Positions 27,531-36,882 of a stretch of 64,000 bases of DNA are shown piece by piece. The stretch is from assembly GCF_017908035.1 (NCBI RefSeq), contig NZ_JAEQMU010000004.1, forward strand, positions 124,001 to 188,000, read 5' to 3'. The DNA is from Sphingobacterium tabacisoli. GTDB taxonomy: Bacteria > Bacteroidota > Bacteroidia > Sphingobacteriales > Sphingobacteriaceae. Each line of letters starts with the position of its first letter. Positions within the stretch are counted from its first letter, which is position 1. The translations under genes and the position numbers were made by a program. The notes below the pieces were generated by a model. It was not told the origin of the DNA. It worked only from the letters and a program-made list of their open reading frames with translations, and did no database searches.

Positions 27531-29750
27531 TTATTTTTTCAGTTTGAGACGTAAACTATTGCTCACCACACTGACGCTGCTCAGCGCCATAGCCGCCCCC
27601 GCAATCATTGGATTCAACAAGAAGCCATTGATCGGATAGAGTAATCCCGCAGCCAAGGGAATACCAATTAGATTGTAGATAAAAGCCCAGAACAGATTCT
27701 GCTTTATCGTCGCCACGGTCTGCTTAGAGATTTTAATCGCTTGCGGGATTTTCAACAAATCGGACGAGATGATCGTCATCTTGGCCACATCCATTGCAAT
27801 ATCCGATCCTTTGCCCATTGCGATACTAACATCTGCTGTCGCCAGTGCACTACTGTCATTAATCCCATCACCGACCATCGCTACAACATGGCCCTGAGCC
27901 TGTAACTCTTTTACAAAATCGGCCTTTTGATGCGGTAACACTTCCGCCCGATAATCTGCAATCCCTGTTTGTACGGCAATCGCCGCTGCCGTCGAGTGAT
28001 TATCTCCAGTCAGCATGTACACCGATATACCTTTGGACTGAAGCTCTTTAATCGCTTTTTTGGAGGTATCCTTGACCTTGTCCGCGATAGCCATAATCCC
28101 AAGTACACTATGCTCATTGGCAAACCAGATAACCGTCTGAGCCTTATCAGCCCAAGTAGCGGCCAGTTCTGACACCTCTTTAGGAATCTCTATCTGGTAG
28201 CTAGCTAGAAGAGCAGGATTGCCCACAAGGTACTTCTGCCCATTTAAAACAGCCTCTACACCTTTGCCCGTAATACTCTCAAAACGATCTAAAGGTATCG
28301 AATTATAACCTTCTAAATGATGGACAACCGCATCGGCCAAGGGATGTTCTGATTTCCGCTCGATAGAAAAAAGCACCTGTTTTACTTCCGAAGCTCCCTC
28401 TTTCCAATATTCGGAAACGACTTTCGGCTTACCTTCTGTTATCGTACCGGTTTTATCCAAAACTATCGCGGTAATATTTTTTGACAACTGTAGACTTTCA
28501 GCATCCTTAATTAATATCCCGCTTTCAGCGGCTTTACCTACACCTACCATAATAGCTGTTGGAGTAGCCAGTCCCAGCGCACAAGGACAGGCGATAACCA
28601 ATACGGTGACGGCTGATATTAATCCCATTACCCAGGCATTATCTCCTCCTAGCACGCCCCAGAGTATCGCTGTCACGATTGCAATACCGATTACTATAGG
28701 TACAAAGACTGCTGCAATCTTATCTACCAACTTCTGCACCGGAGCTTTGGAACCCTGTGCATCCTGCACCATCCGGATAATCTGTGCCAACATGGTATCT
28801 TTACCCACCTTGTCCGCCTTAAATTGAAAACTCCCTTTTTGATTGATAGTTCCTGCATACACCCGGTCTCCCTCTTTCTTTTCTACCGGAATAGGTTCAC
28901 CGCTCAACATACTCTCGTCGACAAAGGAGACCCCACCATTGACACGACCGTCTACAGCGATCTTCTCGCCCGGTTTTACCAGTACAGTATCCCCAACCAC
29001 CAACTGTTCGATCGGAATAAGCTGTTCCTCGCCATTGGACAAAATGACCAATACGGTCTTGGGCTGCAATCCCATAAGCCTTTTAATAGCAGAAGAGGTA
29101 TTGCCTTTTGCTTTTTCTTCCAATAGCCTTCCCAATAAGATAAAAGCGATAATAACAGCGGCGGCTTCAAAATACACATGCGCCTCGACTCCTCTCTTGG
29201 TCAAAAAGTCCATCGCTACCATATTAAACAGACTAAATACGTAAGCGATACCTGTACTCAGTGCCACTAAGGTATCCATATTCGCTTTTTTATGCTGTAG
29301 CTGTTTCCAGGCATTGACAAAAAAATCTTTCCCAAACCACAGTACAACCGGTGTAGAAAATACCAGCATGATCTCATTGGCATAAGGCATATTCATAAAG
29401 AACATACCGATAACGACTACAGGCAAAGAGAGCACGATAGCACCTATCGTCTTACGCTTCAAGTCTGCATATTTTCGTTCATGGATTTCTTCCAGCACTT
29501 CCTGCTGTTTCTCTTCCTCCGCAACCAGTATATCGAAACCGATCTCCTGGAGAGCCTGCTGCAGTTTCGCAGGATCGTCATGCCCTTCCTTAAAATTGAC
29601 CGTAACCGTAGCCGTAGCAAAATTGACAGATGCATCTATGATTCCATCCACGGTCTGCGCCATGCTCTCTACGCTCGAAGCACAGCTCGCACAGCTCATA
29701 TTCAGTACCGGAAAGGATTTTTTTATTTGTTTTGTTTCTATTACTTCCAT
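27531..29750 (-). CDS. copA: Copper-translocating P-type ATPase
   Basis: A 739-residue P1B-type ATPase. One N-terminal HMA domain (residues about 10-75) carries MSCASC; eight membrane segments follow, with the ion-binding motif CPC at about residue 390, the phosphorylation motif DKTGT at about 430, TGD in MLTGDN and the hinge GDGINDS. The last two membrane helices contain the YN and MxxSS residues of the Cu(I)-exporting subgroup (P1B-1). It pumps Cu(I) out of the cytoplasm. The upstream region (29784-29794) has a small perfect dyad, GCAATCATTGC, that could be an operator; no metal regulator gene is adjacent. Confidence 0.92.
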   Translation of the reverse strand: MEVIETKQIKKSFPVLNMSCASCASSVESMAQTVDGIIDASVNFATATVTVNFKEGHDDPAKLQQALQEIGFDILVAEEEKQQEVLEEIHERKYADLKRKTIGAIVLSLPVVVIGMFFMNMPYANEIMLVFSTPVVLWFGKDFFVNAWKQLQHKKANMDTLVALSTGIAYVFSLFNMVAMDFLTKRGVEAHVYFEAAAVIIAFILLGRLLEEKAKGNTSSAIKRLMGLQPKTVLVILSNGEEQLIPIEQLVVGDTVLVKPGEKIAVDGRVNGGVSFVDESMLSGEPIPVEKKEGDRVYAGTINQKGSFQFKADKVGKDTMLAQIIRMVQDAQGSKAPVQKLVDKIAAVFVPIVIGIAIVTAILWGVLGGDNAWVMGLISAVTVLVIACPCALGLATPTAIMVGVGKAAESGILIKDAESLQLSKNITAIVLDKTGTITEGKPKVVSEYWKEGASEVKQVLFSIERKSEHPLADAVVHHLEGYNSIPLDRFESITGKGVEAVLNGQKYLVGNPALLASYQIEIPKEVSELAATWADKAQTVIWFANEHSVLGIMAIADKVKDTSKKAIKELQSKGISVYMLTGDNHSTAAAIAVQTGIADYRAEVLPHQKADFVKELQAQGHVVAMVGDGINDSSALATADVSIAMGKGSDIAMDVAKMTIISSDLLKIPQAIKISKQTVATIKQNLFWAFIYNLIGIPLAAGLLYPINGFLLNPMIAGAAMALSSVSVVSNSLRLKLKK

Positions 29751-29832
29751 AATCCCATATGTATTTTAACCTTACAAAGGTGGGCAATCATTGCTCGATT
29801 GTATTATAGTATTTGGGAAATGTGTTATAGAA

Positions 29833-32800
29833 TTACGAAGATGCTAATGCCAACAGGTCTTCTTTGGAAAGACTATTGAACCAGTTTGCATCGGTACCGA
29901 CAAGGTCACTCGCCAGCTTTTGTTTGCGCTGTTTGAGGTCAATTATTTTTTCTTCAATGCTGTTGGTACAGATAAGGCGTACCGCTGTCACTTTTTTATC
30001 CTGCCCGATACGGTAGCTCCTATCAATAGCTTGATTTTCTACCGCCGGATTCCACCAGGGATCCACCAGATACACATAGTCGGCTCCCGTTAGATTCAAC
30101 CCTACCCCTCCTGCCTTCAGGCTGATAAGAAATACACGGATGGAATCGTCATGCTGGAACTCCGAAACGATGACTTTTCGGTTTTTAGACTGCCCTGTAA
30201 GATAGGAATAAGCAATATTATTTTGATCCAACCGCTCTTTTACCAAATCCAGCATCCCTACGAACTGCGAAAAAACAAGTATTTTGTGCGCCCCCATCTT
30301 ACCCTTTATCTGCTCTACGAGCACATCTATCTTAACACTATTTGAGGAGTAGTACCCTTCCTGCAATAGTGCGGGCGAGTTGCATAACTGCCTAAGTCGG
30401 GTCAGCGAAGCCAGAACATGTAGACGGTCCTGATCCAACAGGTCAGCATTGGTGCCGTTGATATAGTTGCGGACTTCCTCTTCATACGCCGAGTAAATAG
30501 TACGTTGCGCTTCGCTCATATCGCAATAAATGACGGACTCCGTCTTATCTGGGAGCTCGTGTAAGACCTGCCGCTTGGTCCGTCGCAATATAAAGGGGGC
30601 AATCTTTTGCTCGAGCTCTATCGCCCGTTGTCTGAAATCGAACTGATCTATTGGTGTAGCATAGGTATCTTTGAAAAACTGCTTATTGCCAAGCAACCCA
30701 GGACAAGCGAAGGAAAATAGTCCATAAATATCAAAAGTACCGTTCTCTATAGGGGTACCTGTCAGAACAATCCGATTGTCTGACTTTAAAATATTAACGG
30801 TCTTATAGCGTTCTGAATTCGGATTTTTTATCAGCTGTGCTTCATCAAGAAATACATACCCAAAGGATTGCGTTCTAAAAAAGCTAATATCCGACGAAAG
30901 TATACCGTAGCTGACTAGAATGACATCATAATCTGTGAGTAGCCGTTCTTTTTTAGACCTCGGCATCGCATTATAATTAAGCACGCGCAGGCTAGGTGCA
31001 AAACGGGCAAGTTCGTCCTCCCAATTGAACAACAACGAAGTGGGTAAAACAATAAGGTGAGGATTTGCACTTGATCTAGCCCTGAGGTGCAGCAAAAAAG
31101 CGATAACCTGAACAGTCTTCCCAAGTCCCATATCATCAGCAAGACAACCACCAAAGCCAAAACGGTCCAAGAAACAAAGCCAGTTAAACCCTTCCTGCTG
31201 ATAGTCCCGTAAGGTAGTTTGCAGGCCAACGGGGACTTTCACCACTGGAATAGAGGTTGCTTCTAAAAAATCATGCTGGAGGACGGCGAGTTCTTCACGC
31301 ACTTCGTTGGCTAACACATCTTTCTCAAAATACGCTGCTACTTCAGAAAAACGGATTTTGGGTATATGCAACAGTTCCTTTTCCAGCTGTGCCATACTAA
31401 AGTAACGGCTTATTCTATCCATCCACTCATCGGGCAACAGTCCTAATGTACCGTCATCCAATTGGACAAATTTGCTTTTATTTCGAAAAGCGCGCTGAAT
31501 CTGCCGTATTCGAGCTACCTGTCCGCCAAAATTGATTTTGACATGTACATTGAACCAATCTTTACCGCTATTTACTTTGATATCGACTTTCCCTTTATAA
31601 GGATTAATTCCTGTTCCGCCCAGCTCTTGAAACCCTAAAATGGTAATACCTGCTTCACGCCAGGACTCAAATGCGGCTAAGAACCAGGAATCATCGAAAA
31701 ACTTATCCTTGTGCAAGTAGAAATACTGCGCGTACTGCAACTGTTCTTCAAAATCGGGATGCTGACTGAGTATGGCAGCGGTAAAACGGTCTTCGTATTC
31801 CGAATCGCGGTTCCGTTTGAATCTATTGCCGCCCGCATCCAAAACATAGAGCTGTTTACGCGAATAGACCGGTATTTCAGAATCATCGTAACGAACCACC
31901 GGTGTAAGCGAGATAAAGGTGCCTTCTTTTTGTAAATACAGCAAACACTCCATCTCTGGTTTATCATCCCCGACCGTTGCAGAAAGGGCTTTATGGATAT
32001 AGGCGTATTCGATGTCGACATAATCCTCTATGGGATCCAAAAACTGCTTCGCAAAAGCATCGTATTTCGAACTGTGTATCAACAGCGTTTCATTATTACT
32101 TTTTAAAAACTGTAGGACACGCAACAGATCACGATCAGGCACATAGATGTACTGCTGTTTAAAAAAGATAAAGCAATCGTTTTTTAAGACCAGTTCGGAT
32201 ATGGGCACAATGGCCCCTAAAACAGATAATGCGCTATTGACCTCGTAAAATGGTTCTTTCTTGAGGACTTTTAATTTTAACTCGGGCTTGACAACAGCGA
32301 GTTTCACAGGAAGCAGACTTTTCACAGCGATACTCTCCGAATAACTCCTATCATGATAATACACATCTAGCCCAATAGGGTTGGATGCAATAATCTTTAA
32401 TGCGAGTATCTCGGTGGCGCTGGCTTCGCCCTCAAACCTATTCTGATAACTAAGCAAGGCCGTCAAAAAACGAACGTTATCCATACTATTGTCCTGTAAT
32501 AATTGTTTCGTCAGGTCTACAGGAGTCAATGGATTTTTCAATTTGCCCTGTTGTGATGTCTCAGCCTCAAATAACAGGAAATTGACCTGATCGTAAAACC
32601 GGTGCTTGCTCAACACCAATATCCATTTTTTTACATCACTTTGGGATAGATAAACAGGTACAGGAGAATCAGTCCTGGCAAAGGAAGCTTGCTTTAAAAA
32701 CGATTGGTCCACACGCAGTAACTCCTTTTGCTTGCTAAAGATCTGTAGTTTACCCTCTTCAAACTGTAATTGAAAATAGGCGTCCATATCCGTTTCATGC

Positions 32801-33180
32801 TCTAGTCCGTATCCCCTAGCAAGGCTACGAAGCCGGGCATCGCGGACCTTAGGATCAAAAAACACACGTAGCTCCTCGCGCTTGAGAATAGCATCCAACA
32901 CTTCAAACTGATGGACGCATAGCTTATCAGACTGGATGCCACAGGTACAAGTCAACGCTACGGTATCCCTTTCCTGCGAAACGCTGACCTTCGGATAGTC
33001 AAGCTCCCCTACATCTTTCGTAAAAACAGCTTCATTCACCTTCATATCCAATGGAACGAAAAGTGCACTATCTTCTAGTGCTAGACCACTAACACCTACT
33101 GACAGATGACGCATCAAATCATAAATAGAACATGTCCCTAATGAGATGTTCCTAAGAATGACGACGTGTATTTGCTCCAT
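29833..33180 (-). CDS. SNF2-family DEAD/DEAH-type helicase with SWIM zinc finger
   Basis: A 1115-residue protein. An N-terminal SWIM-type zinc finger, TCTCGIQ followed by LCVHQF, is near residues 75-95. A long middle region without recognised motifs follows, then the SNF2 ATPase: DDMGLGKT (Walker A, about residue 684), DEAQ box in FLDEAQLIKN, and the helicase C lobe with VDPWWNPAVENQAIDRSYR and IGQ. It probably remodels protein-DNA complexes or stalled RNA polymerase using ATP; bacterial relatives include RapA-like and HepA-like proteins. It stands alone, 83 bp from copA and 134 bp from the peptidase gene, so no functional link to neighbours is shown. Confidence 0.85.
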   Translation of the reverse strand: MEQIHVVILRNISLGTCSIYDLMRHLSVGVSGLALEDSALFVPLDMKVNEAVFTKDVGELDYPKVSVSQERDTVALTCTCGIQSDKLCVHQFEVLDAILKREELRVFFDPKVRDARLRSLARGYGLEHETDMDAYFQLQFEEGKLQIFSKQKELLRVDQSFLKQASFARTDSPVPVYLSQSDVKKWILVLSKHRFYDQVNFLLFEAETSQQGKLKNPLTPVDLTKQLLQDNSMDNVRFLTALLSYQNRFEGEASATEILALKIIASNPIGLDVYYHDRSYSESIAVKSLLPVKLAVVKPELKLKVLKKEPFYEVNSALSVLGAIVPISELVLKNDCFIFFKQQYIYVPDRDLLRVLQFLKSNNETLLIHSSKYDAFAKQFLDPIEDYVDIEYAYIHKALSATVGDDKPEMECLLYLQKEGTFISLTPVVRYDDSEIPVYSRKQLYVLDAGGNRFKRNRDSEYEDRFTAAILSQHPDFEEQLQYAQYFYLHKDKFFDDSWFLAAFESWREAGITILGFQELGGTGINPYKGKVDIKVNSGKDWFNVHVKINFGGQVARIRQIQRAFRNKSKFVQLDDGTLGLLPDEWMDRISRYFSMAQLEKELLHIPKIRFSEVAAYFEKDVLANEVREELAVLQHDFLEATSIPVVKVPVGLQTTLRDYQQEGFNWLCFLDRFGFGGCLADDMGLGKTVQVIAFLLHLRARSSANPHLIVLPTSLLFNWEDELARFAPSLRVLNYNAMPRSKKERLLTDYDVILVSYGILSSDISFFRTQSFGYVFLDEAQLIKNPNSERYKTVNILKSDNRIVLTGTPIENGTFDIYGLFSFACPGLLGNKQFFKDTYATPIDQFDFRQRAIELEQKIAPFILRRTKRQVLHELPDKTESVIYCDMSEAQRTIYSAYEEEVRNYINGTNADLLDQDRLHVLASLTRLRQLCNSPALLQEGYYSSNSVKIDVLVEQIKGKMGAHKILVFSQFVGMLDLVKERLDQNNIAYSYLTGQSKNRKVIVSEFQHDDSIRVFLISLKAGGVGLNLTGADYVYLVDPWWNPAVENQAIDRSYRIGQDKKVTAVRLICTNSIEEKIIDLKQRKQKLASDLVGTDANWFNSLSKEDLLALASS

Positions 33181-33263
33181 GCAGTTATTGGGTTCTTATT
33201 CCAGCTGTTGTTTATACCGTTGCAATATCCTACTATTTGTGCAGAATACAGCTATGGAGGGCA

Positions 33264-33293
33264 TAAAAAAAGGAGGTGCTCAACGCACCTCCT
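33264..33293 (-). terminator. Intrinsic terminator of SusCD locus 3
   Basis: AGGAGGTGC (33271-33279) and GCACCTCCT (33285-33293) form a perfect 9-bp GC-rich stem around TCAAC. In the minus direction it is followed by seven T. It begins 21 bp behind the stop of the S9 peptidase gene and ends the third SusCD operon. Confidence 0.83.
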
Positions 33294-33313
33294 AAGGAAA
33301 AACCAAATTCTGA

Positions 33314-35407
33314 TTAGGGTATCATATAAGTCTCGGTAAAACTTTTTTCCATCTCCCTAGAGTGAACGGATTTGTTTCGCATAAAGAACCATCCATGTGC
33401 GGCATTCGGATAAAGCATCAACTCAAATTGCTTCCGCTCCTCTTGCAGTGCATCGACCAAACGAATCGTATTGCGCATATGCACATTATCATCCAACGTA
33501 CCTTGTGCAATGCTCAACTTACCCTGAAGATTTTTAACATAGTGTAGCGTACTGGAAGTGTAATATCCCTCCGGATTTTCTTTTGGCGTATCCATAAAGC
33601 GTTCGGTATAAGCCGAATCATAGAACTTCCAATCGGTAACCGCCCCTCCTGCTACCCCCGCTTTGAATGTTTCAGGCGCTTTAAGCAGCGCCATTACAGT
33701 GATGTATCCACCGTAACTAAAGCCTTTTATCCCTACATACTCAGGATCTATAAAGGGGTATTTTTTCTTTATTTCTTCGACGACGAAAGCATAATCTTTC
33801 ACTTCCCAGTCTCCAAGGTTACGATGCATATAATCTTGTCCTTTCTTACCGAAATGTCCAGATCCTCTATGATCGATCTGCACACGTATCATATTGAGGG
33901 TATCCGCCATCGGGTCACCAAATCCTCCGTAATAGCCATCCCGCACCGTACCTGCATTCGGACCTCCATAAATCAATACCATCAGTCCGTGTTTACGATT
34001 TGGATCAAGCTTGGCTGGAAATGAGATGCGCGCAGGGAGCTCGAAGCCATCAACTGTCTGGAATCTCAACAGCTCTGTCCTAGAAGCCTGCCCCTGTAAG
34101 CGATCATAATCCTTTCCTTTACTATCGGCGAGCTCACGGATTACTTTGCCTTTGTTATCGAGAATAGCGATACGCTCAGGCGTCTTATAGTTGCTATAAC
34201 TGCTAATAAAATAGCTAGCATCAGGAGAAAGTTGCGTTTTGTGTGTATATTCTCCAAAGGTAAGCCGATCTATCTGTCCGTTCTTTAAACTTACTTTGTA
34301 CAAGTCATCGCGGGTAGAGTTCTCCCGATTGCCAGTGATATACAATACACCTTCTTTCTCTTGAACCTTATCGATACTCTTCACAGTCCATTCACCCGTC
34401 GTCAAGGGACGTACCAGTTTTCCACTTCTATCGTAAAGATAAAGGTGCATCCAGCCCGTCTTGTCGGATTGAACCAAGAACTGCTTACTATGAGGCAAGA
34501 ACGTAATTTTATCCTTTTGATCTATAGCTACCCACGTTTTTTGAGTTTCAGCATAGATACTACGTTTCTTACCCGTGCGTGGATCTACGGCAGAGACAAC
34601 TAGCGAGTCCTGACCTCTATTCAACCATTGTACGTAAAGCTCATCGGACTCGGGGGTCCATAATGGCTGCCCAAAATACTGATCTTCCTTGGGATCATAG
34701 TCCGCCCAAATCACCGCATCCTTTTCTAAATTGTATATTCCAACACTGACATCGGGGTTTTTATCTCCTGGAAGCGGGTAATAAACAGGAACCTGTATAA
34801 CGTGTTGCGCCGTATCCACCGCCATATAATGAACAGGGACCTGCGTATCGTCAAAACGCATAAAGGCTATTTTCTTGCTATCAGGGCTCCACCAAAAAGC
34901 ACGGTAGTTCATGTCTCTACCAAGAATCTCTTCGTTATAGATCCAGGAAGACCAGCCATTATATATAGCTGCTGCTCCATCGTTTGTCAGCTGCTTGACT
35001 TCGCCCTTATCGATATGGTACAAAAAGAGATTGCCCCCTTTCGTATAAGCCAGATGGCTCGAATCAGGAGAAAGCGTGGTATTCTGCATATCCCGTAATT
35101 GAACCTCTTTCTTCCCATTCCTTGCCGCAATGCGTACATCTCCATTCTTGGCAACAGAAATAGCACTCGGAGTATAGCTTGTAGGTACCTGTTTAGTTTG
35201 TTCTTTACCAGTCTTAACATGAATCACTACATTTTCCGAGCCTGTCCCTGTGGAGGATTTCCGAAAGAATGCATAATGATTGTTATCTTCCCATCTGTAG
35301 TTGCTCAGCCGATTGACGTAATCATAAGGTGAGTTGCTCGGGACCTGTGCTACCGCAACGCCTATTCCACAGGCACCAATCACTGCTAATGTTTTAATCC
35401 AACTCAT
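33314..35407 (-). CDS. S9-family peptidase, dipeptidyl-peptidase IV type, locus 3
   Basis: A 697-residue exported enzyme with an N-terminal signal (to about residue 20), a beta-propeller (about 25-430) and a C-terminal alpha/beta hydrolase (about 450-697). The triad is visible: GFSYGG with Ser564, an Asp in GTLDDN (639/640) and His671 in AAHGWF. The propeller contains WIYNEE with the double Glu (159/160) that in DPP IV binds the free N-terminus of the peptide. It should remove X-Pro or X-Ala dipeptides in the periplasm. It follows the TlpA-like gene by four bases, at the end of locus 3, which links this SusCD system to peptides. Confidence 0.9.
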   Translation of the reverse strand: MSWIKTLAVIGACGIGVAVAQVPSNSPYDYVNRLSNYRWEDNNHYAFFRKSSTGTGSENVVIHVKTGKEQTKQVPTSYTPSAISVAKNGDVRIAARNGKKEVQLRDMQNTTLSPDSSHLAYTKGGNLFLYHIDKGEVKQLTNDGAAAIYNGWSSWIYNEEILGRDMNYRAFWWSPDSKKIAFMRFDDTQVPVHYMAVDTAQHVIQVPVYYPLPGDKNPDVSVGIYNLEKDAVIWADYDPKEDQYFGQPLWTPESDELYVQWLNRGQDSLVVSAVDPRTGKKRSIYAETQKTWVAIDQKDKITFLPHSKQFLVQSDKTGWMHLYLYDRSGKLVRPLTTGEWTVKSIDKVQEKEGVLYITGNRENSTRDDLYKVSLKNGQIDRLTFGEYTHKTQLSPDASYFISSYSNYKTPERIAILDNKGKVIRELADSKGKDYDRLQGQASRTELLRFQTVDGFELPARISFPAKLDPNRKHGLMVLIYGGPNAGTVRDGYYGGFGDPMADTLNMIRVQIDHRGSGHFGKKGQDYMHRNLGDWEVKDYAFVVEEIKKKYPFIDPEYVGIKGFSYGGYITVMALLKAPETFKAGVAGGAVTDWKFYDSAYTERFMDTPKENPEGYYTSSTLHYVKNLQGKLSIAQGTLDDNVHMRNTIRLVDALQEERKQFELMLYPNAAHGWFFMRNKSVHSREMEKSFTETYMIP

Positions 35408-35411
35408 TCGA

Positions 35412-36770
35412 TTACTTTTTAAGCTCTGCCTCCAACATTTTCTTTAACTCAGGATCGCTAGGTCTAGGTGCGTCCGATGTCACAACCTTGCCCTCTTTGT
35501 TGAATACCATAAAACGTGGAATTCCTTTGATTTTATAATCTTTCGTAATCTTCGAATTCCACCCACCAGCAAATAACTGTACTCCGCCCAGGCGTTCGTC
35601 CTTGATCATTTGCTTCCATTTATCTTTGTCCTTAGCCTCATCAACGGATACCGATATGATAACGATGTCTTTACCTTTTACGGCTTCTTCCAATTCTCTC
35701 AATGCAGGAAACTGTGCCTTACAAGGACCACACCAGGTAGCCCATACATCTACTAGAACGACTTTCCCTTTATAATCACTCAGAGAAATTTGCTTGCCAT
35801 TGGCATCAGGATAAGTAAAATCAGAAGCTTCTTCACCCGCTTTACTCTGATAGAGTTTAGCTCCTAAATCTTCTAATACCACCTTCTGTGTAGGAACATC
35901 AAAATATGATGCGTTTTTCTCCGTAAATGCCGTAAACTGATCATAGGTCTTGATTATAGGTAGACGCCCTTTTATTAAATAAGAGGCTTTTTGCTCATTT
36001 GTACTAAGGTAGGGTAATAAAACCTCGTCATCTTTGATATCATGCTGCCGCGCGATATACCCTATATACATACCTACGAAACGTTCACCGTAAAGATATT
36101 TCATCACGTTGTTACTCGCGAACTTATCTTTTTGTACAAGCGTAGAATAAATAGCTGGTCGTTGCACCGATGCGTCAGGATGTGCTGTACGGGGGGTACT
36201 CAGAAAGTTGAGCGCATAGAAATCCATGCTCATACGTGCATAATCCTTCATCAAAGCGTTAAATGCTACATTTTTGGTATTGACCTGCTTTTGAAAATCC
36301 GTAACAATTTTGTCGGCATTTTCCATTGCTGGAAAAAAATCAACATATGTACTTCTTGATTTATTAAAATAAACAGCTTTACCTTTTATCTCATTACTCA
36401 ATGTGTTCCATTGCTGTAACTGTTGGTTTTCTTCGGAAAGACTTCCCAATAGCTCACTCTGTACCCCTGTGATATTCATTTGAATGTTCTCTCCCTTCTT
36501 GATATAGAAATCAAACTGGCCATCCATCAGTGAGGGAGCTCCAACAGCATAGAAGCCTTCATAACTCGGTGTAAATAAAAATCCGTAGCTACCATCTGCC
36601 CCGATGTCTGTCTTAGCAATAGAAACCGGTGCTCCATGCTCAATGCGCATCAGCTCTATACTTGTATAGCGTACAGATCCTGGCTCGATGATCCCTTGAA
36701 TACTACTCATCTGAGCCATTAAGCTACTTCCTGCAACCATACTGATTACCGTCAATATTATTTTTTTCAT
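35412..36770 (-). CDS. TlpA-like thiol-disulfide oxidoreductase with N-terminal DUF4369-like domain, locus 3
   Basis: A 452-residue exported protein. After the signal (residues about 1-20) comes a DUF4369-like beta domain (about 23-115), a helical middle, and a C-terminal TlpA/ResA/AhpC-TSA domain (about 310-452) with WCGPC at about residue 345 and the KGKVVLVDVWAT strand before it. The domain reduces disulfides on periplasmic targets. Such proteins are common beside SusC/SusD genes in Bacteroidota. It lies 112 bp behind susD, with a long imperfect hairpin in the gap, and is translationally close to the S9 peptidase gene. Its architecture differs from the thioredoxin proteins of loci 1 and 2, where the thioredoxin fold comes first. 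Confidence 0.87.
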   Translation of the reverse strand: MKKIILTVISMVAGSSLMAQMSSIQGIIEPGSVRYTSIELMRIEHGAPVSIAKTDIGADGSYGFLFTPSYEGFYAVGAPSLMDGQFDFYIKKGENIQMNITGVQSELLGSLSEENQQLQQWNTLSNEIKGKAVYFNKSRSTYVDFFPAMENADKIVTDFQKQVNTKNVAFNALMKDYARMSMDFYALNFLSTPRTAHPDASVQRPAIYSTLVQKDKFASNNVMKYLYGERFVGMYIGYIARQHDIKDDEVLLPYLSTNEQKASYLIKGRLPIIKTYDQFTAFTEKNASYFDVPTQKVVLEDLGAKLYQSKAGEEASDFTYPDANGKQISLSDYKGKVVLVDVWATWCGPCKAQFPALRELEEAVKGKDIVIISVSVDEAKDKDKWKQMIKDERLGGVQLFAGGWNSKITKDYKIKGIPRFMVFNKEGKVVTSDAPRPSDPELKKMLEAELKK

Positions 36771-36788
36771 CTGTTTAAATTTGTGTTG

Positions 36789-36841
36789 AAGCCATCAGAT
36801 TTACTCATTCTCTTGTGTAAATGAATAAATCTTAATGGTTT
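36789..36841 (-). other. Long imperfect hairpin between susD and tlpA-like genes of locus 3
   Basis: AAGCCAT (36789-36795) pairs with ATGGTTT (36835-36841), AGATTTA (36797-36803) with TAAATCT (36826-36832), and TCATT (36805-36809) with AATGA (36820-36824): 19 pairs with small bulges and a 10-base loop. No T run follows in the minus direction, so it is more likely an RNA processing or stability element than a terminator. Confidence 0.45.
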
Positions 36842-36882
36842 CTTAGTTGTTATTTATTATATTATTTTTCTTGTCTCTGAAA

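Noticed and set aside
28843-29244. 133-codon + strand frame opposite copA
   Set aside because: Antisense to conserved P-type ATPase motifs; serine/threonine-rich composition typical of a shadow frame.
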